A model generated the notes under the pieces. The model had not been told where the DNA came from, did no database searches, and saw nothing but the letters and a program-made list of their open reading frames with translations. DNA of 51,034 bases from the IMG/VR virus record IMGVR_UViG_3300021432_000012, positions 1 through 51,034 of that record; one strand, 5' to 3'. Position numbers and translations under genes: made by a program. The stretch comes from a virus. Shown here in pieces: positions 5,780-13,828 of the stretch (positions are counted from its first letter, which is position 1; the number at the start of each line of letters is the position of its first letter).

Positions 5780-7312
5780 ATGCAAGAAAGCTTAGTAGCT
5801 GGTTTGGAAAGTGAAAAATCTTCTTCCAATATTGTGAATGAATTGGTTCTTCGTAATTATCAAGAAGATGCCATCATACTAATCAAGAATTCCTTGGCTA
5901 ATGGGAATAAAAGAATTGTCCTTCAAGCCGCTACCGGGTCAGGTAAGAGCGCGATTTGCGAAACAATGATCGTGGGTGCCTTGAAAAAAGGAAAGCGAGT
6001 CATGTTCCTGGTGAATCGCGTTCAACTAGCCGACCAAATGTCGACCCATTTGAGCCGCGCAAAGATTGAGCATGGGATTCTACAAGGGGCAAATACTCGT
6101 GGCACTTATCACGATTGTGTGATTGCCTCAATAGATACTATTCATAAGCGGGGATATCCTGAATGCGATCTTATTCTTTGCGATGAAGTGCACGGGGCCG
6201 CTGGGTCAGAAAAATATCACAAACTCATAGAGCATTACAAAGGAATTCCTATCATTGGAGTGACTGCCACATGCATGGCAAAGGGACTTGGTAAGCAATA
6301 TAAATTCGGTAAGTTATTTGAAGATATTGTTTGCCCAATTTCTATCCAAGAATTGATAGATCAAGGTTATCTGGTTGATGTTGATATTTACGCTCCGAGC
6401 GAGCCAGATTTAAAAAATGTAAAAATAGTAGCCGGTGACTATCACGAAAAGCAGCTTGCAGAGGCGGTCGATAAACCGACACTGATTGGGGATATAGTCG
6501 ATAACTGGATGCAAAATGCAAAAGGAAAGCAAACGATAGTCTTTGCCGTAGATATCGCACACAGTAAGCACATCGTAGAGCGTTTTAATGCCGCTGGAAT
6601 CAACGCGGAGCATATTGACTACATGATGACCTATGATGAGAAGAAAGAGATTGTAGGCAGGTTTAAAGCTTCGGAATTTACAATTTTATCGAATTGTGCA
6701 TTGCTCTCTGAGGGATTCGATGCGCCAGCTACTGAAGTCATGATTTTGGCGCGTCCGACAAAAAGTAAGATCAGATATTTGCAGATGGTAGGGCGTGTCC
6801 TGCGCCCGTTTGCTGGAAAGGATAAAGCGGTATTATTCGACCATTCCGGATCAACTGCTCAGCTAGGATTCCCGACCGATGATTTTCCGATTGTTCTTGA
6901 TGATGGGAAACCTAAAAAATCATCCGGATCGGATAAGAAAAAAGAGGAAAAGTTACCGGTTAAATGTACTAGTTGCAAATATCTCCGTAAGAACGGAGGT
7001 AAATGTCCGATATGTGGATTTGTGCCGCAAAAGAAAAATTCTGTCGTGACTGCGATAGGTAGTTTGACGAAAAAGGAAAAAACAAAAAAATCAATATACG
7101 AATCTATGAACAAGCAGCAGGTTTTTTCTGAACTACGATATATTGCTAATGAAAAAGGTTATTCTGATGGATGGGTAGCAAATCAATATAGAAGTTTTTT
7201 TTCTGTCTGGCCGCGTGGTCTTGAAAATACGATGTCGGAGCCTGGAATTCTCGTGCATAACAAAGTGAAATCTAATTTCATCAGATTCGCGAAGGGCAGA
7301 AAAAATGGCTGA
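5780..7312 (+). CDS. Superfamily 2 DNA helicase with zinc ribbon
   Basis: 510 residues. Walker A ATGSGKS at 51-57, Walker B D-E-V-H at 135-138, motif III-like V-T-A-T downstream, and a C-terminal helicase domain ending in the motif VI-like Q-M-V-G-R-V-L-R-P. A C-x2-C ... C-x2-C zinc ribbon follows (C-T-S-C ... C-P-I-C). This is the DEAD/DEVH type used by phages to open DNA at replication. AAGGA lies upstream of the ATG. It overlaps the primase gene by 8 bases, so the two are a replication unit. No polymerase gene is present, so host polymerase is likely recruited. Confidence 0.9.
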   Translation: MQESLVAGLESEKSSSNIVNELVLRNYQEDAIILIKNSLANGNKRIVLQAATGSGKSAICETMIVGALKKGKRVMFLVNRVQLADQMSTHLSRAKIEHGILQGANTRGTYHDCVIASIDTIHKRGYPECDLILCDEVHGAAGSEKYHKLIEHYKGIPIIGVTATCMAKGLGKQYKFGKLFEDIVCPISIQELIDQGYLVDVDIYAPSEPDLKNVKIVAGDYHEKQLAEAVDKPTLIGDIVDNWMQNAKGKQTIVFAVDIAHSKHIVERFNAAGINAEHIDYMMTYDEKKEIVGRFKASEFTILSNCALLSEGFDAPATEVMILARPTKSKIRYLQMVGRVLRPFAGKDKAVLFDHSGSTAQLGFPTDDFPIVLDDGKPKKSSGSDKKKEEKLPVKCTSCKYLRKNGGKCPICGFVPQKKNSVVTAIGSLTKKEKTKKSIYESMNKQQVFSELRYIANEKGYSDGWVANQYRSFFSVWPRGLENTMSEPGILVHNKVKSNFIRFAKGRKNG

Positions 7313-8228
7313 TAAAAATTATCCTACTATCGAAGCGGCTCTTGGGAAATGGCATGATATTTTAATTACCCTTGGCGTAGATCAGAAGTTTTTAACGGGA
7401 CGACATACGTCATGTCCTCTATGTGGTGGGATAGATCGGTTTAGGTTCGATAATAAAGATGGAAGTGGTTCATTTTATTGCTCTCAGTGCGGGCCTGGTT
7501 TTGGAATGCAATTTTTGATGCGCCTTTATGGGTGGAGATTTTCAAATGCCGCTAAGGAAGTTGATAAGATCGTCGGTAGAATGAAAATAGGTTCTTTCGC
7601 CTCACAAAAAACAGAGCAAGAAAAAATTGCGGCAATAAAAAAAGTTTTGAAAGAATGTCGAAGAGTAGTGCATGGTGATCCTGTATGGACATACCTTAAT
7701 CGAAGAACTGGAATACAGGAAATACCTTCAGACATCAGATATCATCCTCGTTTATATCATTCTGAAGGTGAGCGTCACCCCGCAATGGTTTCAATATTGC
7801 GCGATCAATACGGAAGAGGAAGCACTTTACATCGAACATACTTGACTTTTTCTGGAGAGAAGGCGAATGTTCAGATAGTGAAAAAATTTATGGCTGGACT
7901 CTGTTTAAATGGTTCGGCAGTTAGACTATCTCTCGTTTCTGATGAAATTGGGATAGCGGAAGGAATTGAAACCAGTATTGCAGCTTCATTGCAATTTAAT
8001 ATTCCGGTTTGGGCTGCAACAAATTCTGTTTTATTGGAGCGATGGGAAGTTCCAGAAGGCGTAAAAAGAATAGTCATATTTGGAGATAATGACAGAAATT
8101 TTACAGGCCAGTCTGCGTCATATAATCTAGCTAGAAGATTGACGTTAAAAGGATACGATGTCGAAGTAAAAGTTTATCCGGAAATGGACAAGGATTTTGC
8201 CGATGCATGTTTCGAGAGAGTTTCTTAG
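7305..8228 (+). CDS. DNA primase (zinc finger plus Toprim)
   Basis: 307 residues. Zinc-binding residues H34, C37, C40, C59 and C62 (H-T-S-C-P-L-C ... F-Y-C-S-Q-C), then a Toprim domain with A-E-G-I-E-T at 218-223 and F-G-D-N-D at 259-263, which supply the metal-binding acids. It resembles the N-terminal primase part of P4-alpha-type proteins, but the helicase is a separate gene upstream. It would make RNA primers for phage DNA synthesis. Confidence 0.9.
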   Translation: MADKNYPTIEAALGKWHDILITLGVDQKFLTGRHTSCPLCGGIDRFRFDNKDGSGSFYCSQCGPGFGMQFLMRLYGWRFSNAAKEVDKIVGRMKIGSFASQKTEQEKIAAIKKVLKECRRVVHGDPVWTYLNRRTGIQEIPSDIRYHPRLYHSEGERHPAMVSILRDQYGRGSTLHRTYLTFSGEKANVQIVKKFMAGLCLNGSAVRLSLVSDEIGIAEGIETSIAASLQFNIPVWAATNSVLLERWEVPEGVKRIVIFGDNDRNFTGQSASYNLARRLTLKGYDVEVKVYPEMDKDFADACFERVS

Positions 8229-8451
8229 AGAGTTCGCCTATTTGGCTAACTTATACAAATGGACGCCATCCGACATTGAAGAAATAAAACAGGCTACTAG
8301 AATTAGCCACGATTTAAAAAAATATTGGGAAATTTTAGCTAAGGCGCATCATGCGGGGTATGAGCAAACCGAGAACAACTGTCATATTCGCTTATACGAT
8401 TGGTGCATAGAGAATGGCAGAATGGACTTATGGAATGGGATAGAAAAATGA
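8203..8451 (+). CDS. Small helical phage protein
   Basis: 82 residues from the ATG at 8203 with CAAGGA upstream, overlapping the primase end by 26 bases. Mostly helical with W-T-P-S-D-I-E-E-I-K. No family recognised. ATGA overlap with the next gene. Confidence 0.6.
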   Translation: MHVSREFLREFAYLANLYKWTPSDIEEIKQATRISHDLKKYWEILAKAHHAGYEQTENNCHIRLYDWCIENGRMDLWNGIEK

Positions 8452-8771
8452 AAATTGGAGATTTGAAGCGGCATTATTTGGCACTCATTGCTGACGGTAA
8501 AAATAGTGGCTCGCTAAAACTAATGGAATCTGATGAGGGATTTCTTGTGATCTTTAAAGATGTCCAAGCATTAGACGCTGCCAACAAGAAGCGAGAATCA
8601 GAATTGGAAGCAATAAACGCTCGATTATTAGAATCATTGTATCTGGCGTTGCCTTTCGTAGAAGATCATTTGGGAAGCGAATTGTATAAAGTAGGCATAC
8701 CTAAAAATGCGTGTGAAAAAATACGCAATGCTATTGCTGCCGCAGAGAATAAGGAGAAAATGAAATGCTGA
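8448..8771 (+). CDS. Ead/Ea22-like small phage protein
   Basis: 107 residues, ATGA overlap start. A helical middle (D-A-A-N-K-K-R-E-S-E-L-E-A-I-N-A-R-L) leads to L-P-F-V-E-D-H ... Y-K-V-G-I-P-K-N-A-C-E-K-I-R-N-A-I-A-A, a segment I recall from phage accessory proteins of unknown role. Confidence 0.6.
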   Translation: MKIGDLKRHYLALIADGKNSGSLKLMESDEGFLVIFKDVQALDAANKKRESELEAINARLLESLYLALPFVEDHLGSELYKVGIPKNACEKIRNAIAAAENKEKMKC

Positions 8772-8941
8772 TTATGAATGAGGAACAAATGTCTGAGGTA
8801 CATGACTATATCAAAGATAATTTGCGTATTAATGTGAAGACAACAAGAAAATATACCGGTGGCGACCCTCTTTATGCGGATGTCCACACTCTTCAACTTG
8901 TTTTGTGCGATGAAATTATCAGTGAGGATTCGATATCATGA
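8765..8941 (+). CDS. Small acidic phage protein
   Basis: 58 residues, overlapping both neighbours (ATGC within the previous end, ATGA with the next). The segment V-K-T-T-R-K-Y-T-G-G-D-P-L-Y-A-D-V-H-T-L-Q-L-V-L looks like a small beta fold. Function unknown. Confidence 0.6.
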   Translation: MLIMNEEQMSEVHDYIKDNLRINVKTTRKYTGGDPLYADVHTLQLVLCDEIISEDSIS

Positions 8942-9309
8942 CCAAACTAACCGAATACCAGCAAACGAAGTTTGATGAAGCGATGTTGCTTCTTCGCCTG
9001 CTCACAGATGCCGTTTCAGAGGGATGGGGAGAGCAAGAAGAAATGGATTGTAAGGAATTTCTCACGCAACTATGTGCGCAGATTGGGAAACAGAATCGAA
9101 CCTTTGTAAAACTTTCCGCCAAAGAACTTGCCGATCCTGAATACATTCAGTCCTACATAGACGAAATGTGGGAAGACATACAGATGTTCTATGCCGAGCG
9201 CGACCAACTGAAGGAAGAGAACGAGAGGCTGAAGCAGTGCACATGCCCGAAGAAAGAAATTCTCGCCAATGCGATTGTCCGCGCCTACAAAGAATTTTCG
9301 GAGGAATAA
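8938..9309 (+). CDS. Small phage protein with C-terminal coiled coil
   Basis: 123 residues; ATGA overlap start. A helical first half, then F-Y-A-E-R-D-Q-L-K-E-E-N-E-R-L-K as a short coiled coil and a C-T-C-P-K-K motif. Function unknown. Confidence 0.6.
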   Translation: MTKLTEYQQTKFDEAMLLLRLLTDAVSEGWGEQEEMDCKEFLTQLCAQIGKQNRTFVKLSAKELADPEYIQSYIDEMWEDIQMFYAERDQLKEENERLKQCTCPKKEILANAIVRAYKEFSEE

Positions 9310-9312
9310 GAT

Positions 9313-9861
9313 ATGGATGAATATAAACAATTATCTTGCCCGTTCTACGGCAGTGAAAATATCAGCTCAGGTGAAATACTATTTACAGATATTGCAGGCG
9401 AATCAGTAACGCAGTCCATGTGTGAAGATTTCGGCGCTCTCGGACCAGGCGCTTGTCTTGCTACTGATGAGGTTGATTATGGCGACGTGAAGGCGATAGC
9501 GGCATGGAATCGGCGCGCCCCATCCATTCCACAACCTCAATCACTGCTGAGTGATGAGGAAATAAAAGACGTTATGTGCAAAACTACATTGCGCGGCTTT
9601 GTATCTTCTTTTGATATGGTTACAATCGCTCGCGCTATCGAATCCAAAGTCCGCCAGCAAGACGAAGAGGTGCGTAGGGATGCAGAAAGGCTTATGTTTT
9701 CTTTTGAAGCCGACGGATTTGGTTGCATAGAAAAAGATAAATATGATTTTGCTATTGAAGTTGCTGCTGAAAACATGCGTGAAGTGCCAACTAAAGAAGA
9801 CGAATTAAACGGCGTTCGCAGATTGATTGATGCTGCGATCGCAAAAATAAAAGGAGAATAG
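9313..9861 (+). CDS. Lar-like restriction-alleviation protein, degenerate
   Basis: 182 residues. The start L-S-C-P-F-Y-G-S-E-N and A-I-A-A-W-N-R-R-A are the ends of a Lar-family module, which normally reads C-P-F-C-G-S and protects phage DNA from type I restriction. Here the second Cys is Tyr and the second Cys pair is incomplete, so the zinc site is probably lost. A helical C-terminal part of about 100 residues is added. Confidence 0.65.
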   Translation: MDEYKQLSCPFYGSENISSGEILFTDIAGESVTQSMCEDFGALGPGACLATDEVDYGDVKAIAAWNRRAPSIPQPQSLLSDEEIKDVMCKTTLRGFVSSFDMVTIARAIESKVRQQDEEVRRDAERLMFSFEADGFGCIEKDKYDFAIEVAAENMREVPTKEDELNGVRRLIDAAIAKIKGE

Positions 9862-9864
9862 AAA

Positions 9865-10032
9865 ATGAAATTTCAGAAACCACTACCAATCGAAGCAACT
9901 GAAACGCCAATCGAAAAACCGCGCAAGGAATACAAACTACCGCAGGCCATGCTAGATCAACTCAAGCGCTGCGAGGAACTGTATCCTGAGCATACGCATA
10001 TCAGGACAGTAGGGGAGAATAATAATGGATAG
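9865..10032 (+). CDS. Small Pro/Glu-rich phage protein
   Basis: 55 residues with an AAGGAG site upstream of the ATG. Pro/Glu/Lys-rich N-terminus, then a short helix (Q-A-M-L-D-Q-L-K-R-C-E-E-L). It overlaps the next gene by 8 bases. Function unknown. Confidence 0.55.
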   Translation: MKFQKPLPIEATETPIEKPRKEYKLPQAMLDQLKRCEELYPEHTHIRTVGENNNG

Positions 10033-10477
10033 TTCTGACAGTTACATGTCTTACTCACAAATGGAAGCATTAGCTTTTCAACAGAAACAGAGAGAATACA
10101 CACAAGAAAATACCGCAAACGTTGGTTTGCAAGACAAATTTTCTACATTAATTAATAAACAATCACCATTAAAGGTAGTGCCGCACAGATGGGCCAAGGA
10201 AATGCATGCATTCGCAGATGGGCATGAAATTGAGCAAAAATATGTAGCACAATTAGCAGAATCTATTTGGACTCCATCTCCTTCTCCAAATTTCTGTAAC
10301 TCTAGTTTTCATTTCCGCATAAAACCTGAGCCTGTTTATCCAGTTTCAAGAATGACTGTTGGTGAAATGTGTGAAGCTGCTGGGATTATGTTCAGTAGCT
10401 TCCACCCTGGACTTGCCGTCTTGTGTCAAACAGCCATCCGTCGTGCCATTGAAGACGGAGATGTAAAACTACCATGA
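10025..10477 (+). CDS. Phage protein with HAFADGHEI module
   Basis: 150 residues. The stretch K-E-M-H-A-F-A-D-G-H-E-I-E-Q-K ... F-H-F-R-I-K-P-E-P is a small module common in phage accessory proteins (often H-A-W-A-D-G-A-E-I), of unknown function. Helical ends on both sides. ATGA overlap with the next gene. Confidence 0.65.
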   Translation: MDSSDSYMSYSQMEALAFQQKQREYTQENTANVGLQDKFSTLINKQSPLKVVPHRWAKEMHAFADGHEIEQKYVAQLAESIWTPSPSPNFCNSSFHFRIKPEPVYPVSRMTVGEMCEAAGIMFSSFHPGLAVLCQTAIRRAIEDGDVKLP

Positions 10478-10671
10478 GTAAAGTAGAAACAGCAATTTCC
10501 AATCTTGCCGATGGATTTTGTAAGATAGGCCAAGGCAAAGAGCAGCGCGATCTATACGTTAAGGCACTTGAAAGCCTAATAAGGATGGCGATATCTGAGC
10601 ATGATCTTGCGTGTGACTTAGACTATGCTAGGTGCATGGGAATAGTAAAAGGAAATGGTGAGGAGTCTTGA
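10474..10671 (+). CDS. Small helical phage protein
   Basis: 65 residues; ATGA overlap start. Short helical sequence with two Cys. Function unknown. Confidence 0.55.
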   Translation: MSKVETAISNLADGFCKIGQGKEQRDLYVKALESLIRMAISEHDLACDLDYARCMGIVKGNGEES

Positions 10672-10820
10672 AGCCACGAGTAAAAATATTCAGACCGACT
10701 GGCATCATCATCCTTTGGCGTTGCGAATGCGAAAATACTTATGGCATTGGAATTTCAGTAATGGGAGCATATCGGACATGGAAAATAAAGCGAAAATTAA
10801 TCTCAAATACGAATGTTTGA
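10668..10820 (+). CDS. Small phage protein, TTG start
   Basis: 50 residues from TTG at 10668, overlapping the previous stop with AGGAG just upstream. The sequence M-K-P-R-V-K-I-F ... W-R-C-E-C-E-N-T-Y-G-I-G ... A-Y-R-T-W resembles a common small phage protein (K-P-R ... W-x-C ... G-x-G ... A-Y-x-x-W). Function unknown. Confidence 0.55.
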   Translation: MKPRVKIFRPTGIIILWRCECENTYGIGISVMGAYRTWKIKRKLISNTNV

Positions 10821-10954
10821 ACTTGCCAAAGACGCCGGAAAGGGTGAAAATACTTTCTGAAACGCAGCAAAAGTACCAAAGACAGAAACGCACAATTGAT
10901 TCGATGTCTCAGGTTAAACTAGGATGGGGATCGAATAAAAAAGGATTGGCCTGA
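10778..10954 (+). CDS. Small basic ORF overlapping previous gene
   Basis: 58 codons from the ATG at 10778, in another frame over the last 43 bases of the gene before. Lys/Gln-rich. No good ribosome site (GGGAG is 13 bases away). Weakly supported. Confidence 0.4.
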   Translation: MENKAKINLKYECLNLPKTPERVKILSETQQKYQRQKRTIDSMSQVKLGWGSNKKGLA

Positions 10955-11179
10955 GGCTGGCACTTAATGCGAAGTTAGGCGCATGGAAGATGGCAATCTT
11001 CCCTTTGATAAAGGATGGTACTGCATTCTTACCTAATATCAGTAGACGCAGGCAAGACCTATGCTCTTGAGCCTATAAGTTCCAGTCTGAACGCGTAAAT
11101 GACATCTACGTGCAATTCGTAGTCCTTCAGGTGAGCAAGCTAAGCGCTACAGATTAGCCAAGGCGGTGAAGCCGCTAAT
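10955..11179 (+). other. Untranslated stretch with serial hairpins before tRNA
   Basis: Several simple hairpins are visible: ATGCG/CGCAT, GGAAGAT/ATCTTCC, CCTTT/AAAGG, CTACG/CGTAG and GGC/GCC. No convincing ORF. It could be a processed RNA leader of the tRNA or an independent RNA. Confidence 0.35.
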
Positions 11180-11253
11180 GCAGCTAAGTACAAGGTGTGC
11201 CGCATGCCCTCCAAGCATCGCAGATCAGGGTTCGACTCCCTATAGCTGCTCCA
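11180..11253 (+). tRNA. tRNA-Gly (anticodon TCC), atypical
   Basis: The acceptor halves GCAGCTA and TAGCTGC pair fully, followed by T73 and an encoded CCA. T73 is usual for tRNA-Gly. The D stem is GTAC/GTGC with a short AAGGT loop. The anticodon stem is CATGC/GCATC around loop CCTCCAA, giving TCC. The T arm has TTCGACT. Oddities are A at position 8, C at position 33, and one mismatch each in the anticodon and T stems, so it may be divergent or decaying. Confidence 0.75.
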
Positions 11254-11270
11254 AATTCAGGAGGACTATC

Positions 11271-11426
11271 GTGTATGCAGAAAACAGCGAAATTCTCTAC
11301 AACGCAGAGCATTTATCAGCGGATGACGAGCTTTCCACTGAAACGATAGTCGGTTATATCGCAGTGAAATTCGGTATGACGACTGCGCAAGTCTTCCAAG
11401 CAATAGAAAAGGAATGCTCAAAATGA
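11271..11426 (+). CDS. Small phage protein after the tRNA
   Basis: 51 residues from GTG at 11271, chosen because AGGAGG precedes it and because a longer frame would run through the tRNA. Acidic and helical (Y-I-A-V-K-F-G-M-T-T-A-Q-V-F-Q-A-I). ATGA overlap with the next gene. Confidence 0.6.
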   Translation: MYAENSEILYNAEHLSADDELSTETIVGYIAVKFGMTTAQVFQAIEKECSK

Positions 11427-11626
11427 ATGATGCCAGATTCAGAGCATTGCCTTTTGGCACTGTCGCGGAAAAGATGGAGACATACGATTTGGTTGTTTAT
11501 CCTCAAAAACTTACAGACGCCGGATATGCGCAGAAATATCCAGGCTTCATTGATCTTGGAGCGATTGCAATTCTTCAAGATGCGCCAATTATTGCTTTTG
11601 ACCATATAAAAGAAATACTATCGTAA
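11423..11626 (+). CDS. Small phage protein, unknown function
   Basis: 67 residues from the ATG at 11423, which overlaps the previous stop; another ATG lies 9 bases upstream. Mixed alpha/beta character, no membrane segment. Function unknown. Confidence 0.55.
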   Translation: MNDARFRALPFGTVAEKMETYDLVVYPQKLTDAGYAQKYPGFIDLGAIAILQDAPIIAFDHIKEILS

Positions 11627-11634
11627 TAAAGTTT

Positions 11635-11664
11635 TTGATAAAGATTTTGATATTGTGCTATTCT
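11635..11664 (+). promoter_or_regulatory. Possible promoter
   Basis: TTGATA at 11635-11640, 18-bp spacer, TATTCT at 11659-11664, upstream of the small membrane-protein genes. Confidence 0.4.
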
Positions 11665-11692
11665 GTAATAGTTTTTAACAAAGGTGAAAATC

Positions 11693-11776
11693 ATGAATAA
11701 AATCTTCCAAGCTGGCAATGGCAGCCCTCCACCTCCTCCAACAAAAGCCCCAATCAAGAGACCTGGTAAAAAATGA
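11693..11776 (+). CDS. Pro-rich micro-protein
   Basis: 27 residues (F-Q-A-G-N-G-S-P-P-P-P-P-T-K, ending P-G-K-K) with AAAGG upstream. The stop overlaps the next start. Proline-rich micro-proteins like this are common in phage structural clusters; the function is unknown. Confidence 0.5.
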   Translation: MNKIFQAGNGSPPPPPTKAPIKRPGKK

Positions 11777-12171
11777 CTCTCAATGCCATTTTATTTTGTG
11801 TCGCTCTATGGGCTAATCGGAGTGATGCAAAATCGCTTGTGCTGACATTGATTGTCTCTTCCGGGGTCTTTGTGCCGGTGCCTTGGTATCCGGCCCCGGA
11901 AGATTGGTTTATCCGCTGTATCCTCGTGGAATTGATCGTTCTATCATGCGCTTTGATGCTCGCTGTAAAAGCGACACGAGTCATTGTGTGGTTAAGTATT
12001 ATGCTGGTAGTCGCCCACATGATAGGATGGTATGCTTGGTATCAGTCGGAAGTCTCGGAATATCGTTTTATTGCTCGGATGCTAGAGTCAGCAGAATTGC
12101 TGAGTTGCATTCTTTTCTCGACCATCATTCTTAGCAAATTACAATCATGGACCAGCCGTCTAATACGATAA
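11773..12171 (+). CDS. Multi-pass membrane protein
   Basis: 132 residues with about four hydrophobic segments (near 1-15, 22-38, 48-62 and 66-82) and a C-terminal one. Together with the coiled-coil membrane protein that follows it could be a holin-like or membrane-organising pair, but nothing proves it. Confidence 0.6.
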   Translation: MTLNAILFCVALWANRSDAKSLVLTLIVSSGVFVPVPWYPAPEDWFIRCILVELIVLSCALMLAVKATRVIVWLSIMLVVAHMIGWYAWYQSEVSEYRFIARMLESAELLSCILFSTIILSKLQSWTSRLIR

Positions 12172-12515
12172 CTTTGTGGTTATGGGGTTTAGGTCTTATG
12201 TTTGGTCTGATTTCCGCGCTCCTGTCGTACCTTTGGAAAGGTCATGATGACCGCCTAAAAACGCATCAGGACGCCTTGGAAAAAAAGGCTAACCTAACCC
12301 AGCAGCAAGAAGTTGAACAACGCCTAAGCGCTGAAATGGACAGGATTCGCAACGAAAATATACGACTCGAAGATAGACAAATCAGAGAAGTAGAAGGGTT
12401 GAAACAGAATATCAACGGCCTGGCCGCCAGGTTAGGCGAAGCGATAGAACAATCAGAGCGTCGCCAATCTGATAAACTAGATATTATCCTAGACGTTTTG
12501 CGTAAAGGTGATTGA
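12147..12515 (+). CDS. Single-span membrane protein with coiled coil
   Basis: 122 residues: one N-terminal membrane segment (L-W-L-W-G-L-G-L-M-F-G-L-I-S-A-L-L), then a long heptad helix rich in Glu, Arg and Gln. The architecture resembles phage spanin- or DUF1515/2730-like proteins. It overlaps the previous gene by 25 bases. Confidence 0.6.
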   Translation: MDQPSNTITLWLWGLGLMFGLISALLSYLWKGHDDRLKTHQDALEKKANLTQQQEVEQRLSAEMDRIRNENIRLEDRQIREVEGLKQNINGLAARLGEAIEQSERRQSDKLDIILDVLRKGD

Positions 12516-12532
12516 TTTTTAAGGGGAACGAA

Positions 12533-12757
12533 ATGAGCTTACAAGATATTAAGGCCGCTGCCGAAACCGAAGTATTGATGGCCGAAGATGTTCTGGCCCA
12601 CGCAAAAGCCAAATTTCAAGCTGCTATTGATGCAATTGACGCAGCTGCTCCACATTTGAGCCTATGGGCAGAAGTAGAAGCCGCGGCCCAGAAATATGGT
12701 GCCGAGGCATCCCAAGAGTTCCAATCGCTTGCCCAGCGCGCTCGCGCCCTGTTCTAA
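12533..12757 (+). CDS. Small Ala-rich helical protein
   Basis: 74 residues from the ATG at 12533 with AAGGGG upstream. Two or three amphipathic Ala-rich helices; soluble. Function unknown. Confidence 0.6.
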   Translation: MSLQDIKAAAETEVLMAEDVLAHAKAKFQAAIDAIDAAAPHLSLWAEVEAAAQKYGAEASQEFQSLAQRARALF

Positions 12758-12759
12758 GC

Positions 12760-13107
12760 ATGATATCCAACAAAGATATCTGGAAAGCCGCCAGCATTGC
12801 GGCTGCATCTGAATCGACCAATTCGGATTTTGTAACTTATCAACTTGATGAGCTTCTGAAACGACGGTCAGACGAAGAAATACAGCAATTGAAAAATTTC
12901 GTCCGCGACATCATTGATGTTTATCAAGATGTAAGAGACAAAGAGCCGACCGACGGAAATCTTTCAGAGCGATGGCTGGAAATGATGCGCGATCTTTACG
13001 TACCCCAGGATGATATAAGCGAAATAGCAGAAATTATTGAATCCATAGACCAAGTAGCCCCAGAGATAAAGAAGGCAGCATGCGGTAAATCAAGAAAAGT
13101 CGCTTAA
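12760..13107 (+). CDS. Acidic helical protein, unknown function
   Basis: 115 residues from the ATG at 12760, two bases after the previous stop. No clear ribosome site, so translation may be coupled. All-helical and acidic. Its 3' end overlaps the leftward HTH gene by 18 bases. Confidence 0.55.
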   Translation: MISNKDIWKAASIAAASESTNSDFVTYQLDELLKRRSDEEIQQLKNFVRDIIDVYQDVRDKEPTDGNLSERWLEMMRDLYVPQDDISEIAEIIESIDQVAPEIKKAACGKSRKVA

Positions 13108-13287
13108 GAAGTCACGTGCGTCTTGTTGGGAGCAAAGATAATGGCAAGCCATTCCAACGACAATAGGAATATTTGAGCCATTTACATATCTGGAATAGGT
13201 AGCACGGCTTATCCCTAAAGCAGCAGCGGCTTCCTCATAGGTATATCCCATGTCAATTTGCCACTCTCTGAGTTCTTGAGATGTCAT
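13090..13287 (-). CDS. Cro/XRE-like helix-turn-helix regulator
   Basis: 65 residues. M-T-S-Q-E-L-R-E-W opens the typical phage Cro-like form; the HTH is Y-E-E-A-A-A-A-L-G-I-S-R-A-T-Y-S-R-Y-V-N-G. The ATG overlaps the stop of the upstream gene (ATGA). Last gene of a leftward cluster that diverges from the promoter at 13829-13857, so it is a candidate switch regulator. Confidence 0.7.
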   Translation of the reverse strand: MTSQELREWQIDMGYTYEEAAAALGISRATYSRYVNGSNIPIVVGMACHYLCSQQDARDFLSDFS

Positions 13288-13403
13288 TGCACGCCACCAT
13301 TCGGCATGCCTGCCTTCAGCCAATCTTGAAAGCTGCCGAAATGCAGCCGATAGAAAGAAGATGCAAGGTAGTTCCTGAAATCCTGCTTACGGGTAGCGTA
13401 CAT
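13284..13403 (-). CDS. Small basic protein
   Basis: 39 residues (M-Y-A-T-R-K-Q-D-F-R-N-Y-L-A-S-S-F) with GAAAGAGG upstream, overlapping the HTH gene by ATGA. Aromatic and basic. Function unknown. Confidence 0.55.
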   Translation of the reverse strand: MYATRKQDFRNYLASSFYRLHFGSFQDWLKAGMPNGGVQ

Positions 13404-13404
13404 T

Positions 13405-13551
13405 TTATGCCTCTTTCGATTTAGGATATTTGCCGAAAAACAAGAAATAGCATTCTTCAACTGGAATGCCGAGATAAAGACACATTTCCGCGAATCGCCG
13501 ATCACCATAGACTAAGCGCAGGACTGCTGCGAGTTTTTGGCTAGTTTGCAT
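13405..13551 (-). CDS. Small protein in HTH operon
   Basis: 48 residues, M-Q-T-S-Q-K-L-A-A-V-L-R-L-V-Y-G-D ... E-E-C-Y-F-L-F-F-G-K-Y-P. The helical first part may be a DNA-binding relic. No good ribosome site. Placed between two supported genes of the same strand. Confidence 0.5.
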   Translation of the reverse strand: MQTSQKLAAVLRLVYGDRRFAEMCLYLGIPVEECYFLFFGKYPKSKEA

Positions 13552-13559
13552 AGGAATGT

Positions 13560-13745
13560 CTATTTTGAAATATACTTCCGGTTGAACTGCTCAAGTTTCT
13601 GATCATAATCAGCACGTTCCTTTTGATTCTCGCGCCGGTCATGTACTCGACGTTCTATGGCGTGAGGAGCATCATGTGTGCGGCGATCTTGGGGGCGTAG
13701 AGATTCTGGGACATGCGCCAATGTGTCTTTCAGCGAATCAAACAT
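13560..13745 (-). CDS. Small charged protein, first gene of leftward cluster
   Basis: 61 residues with a good ribosome site (GGAGAGACATC). Very rich in Arg, Asp, His and Lys, ending in a heptad helix. Function unknown. Confidence 0.6.
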   Translation of the reverse strand: MFDSLKDTLAHVPESLRPQDRRTHDAPHAIERRVHDRRENQKERADYDQKLEQFNRKYISK

Positions 13746-13788
13746 GATGTCTCTCCTTTATCTCAAGTTTTTTCGCACGATTCTATAA

Positions 13789-13799
13789 CTACAGTGTAG
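13789..13799. promoter_or_regulatory. Palindrome between divergent operons
   Basis: CTACAGTGTAG is an exact odd palindrome in the divergent gap between the leftward HTH cluster and the rightward promoter. A second small palindrome (ACTCA-tttt-GAGT type) follows at about 13799-13811. It is a plausible operator for the Cro-like protein. Confidence 0.4.
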
Positions 13800-13828
13800 A
13801 CTCATTTTGAGTTTTTATAAGGACTATT

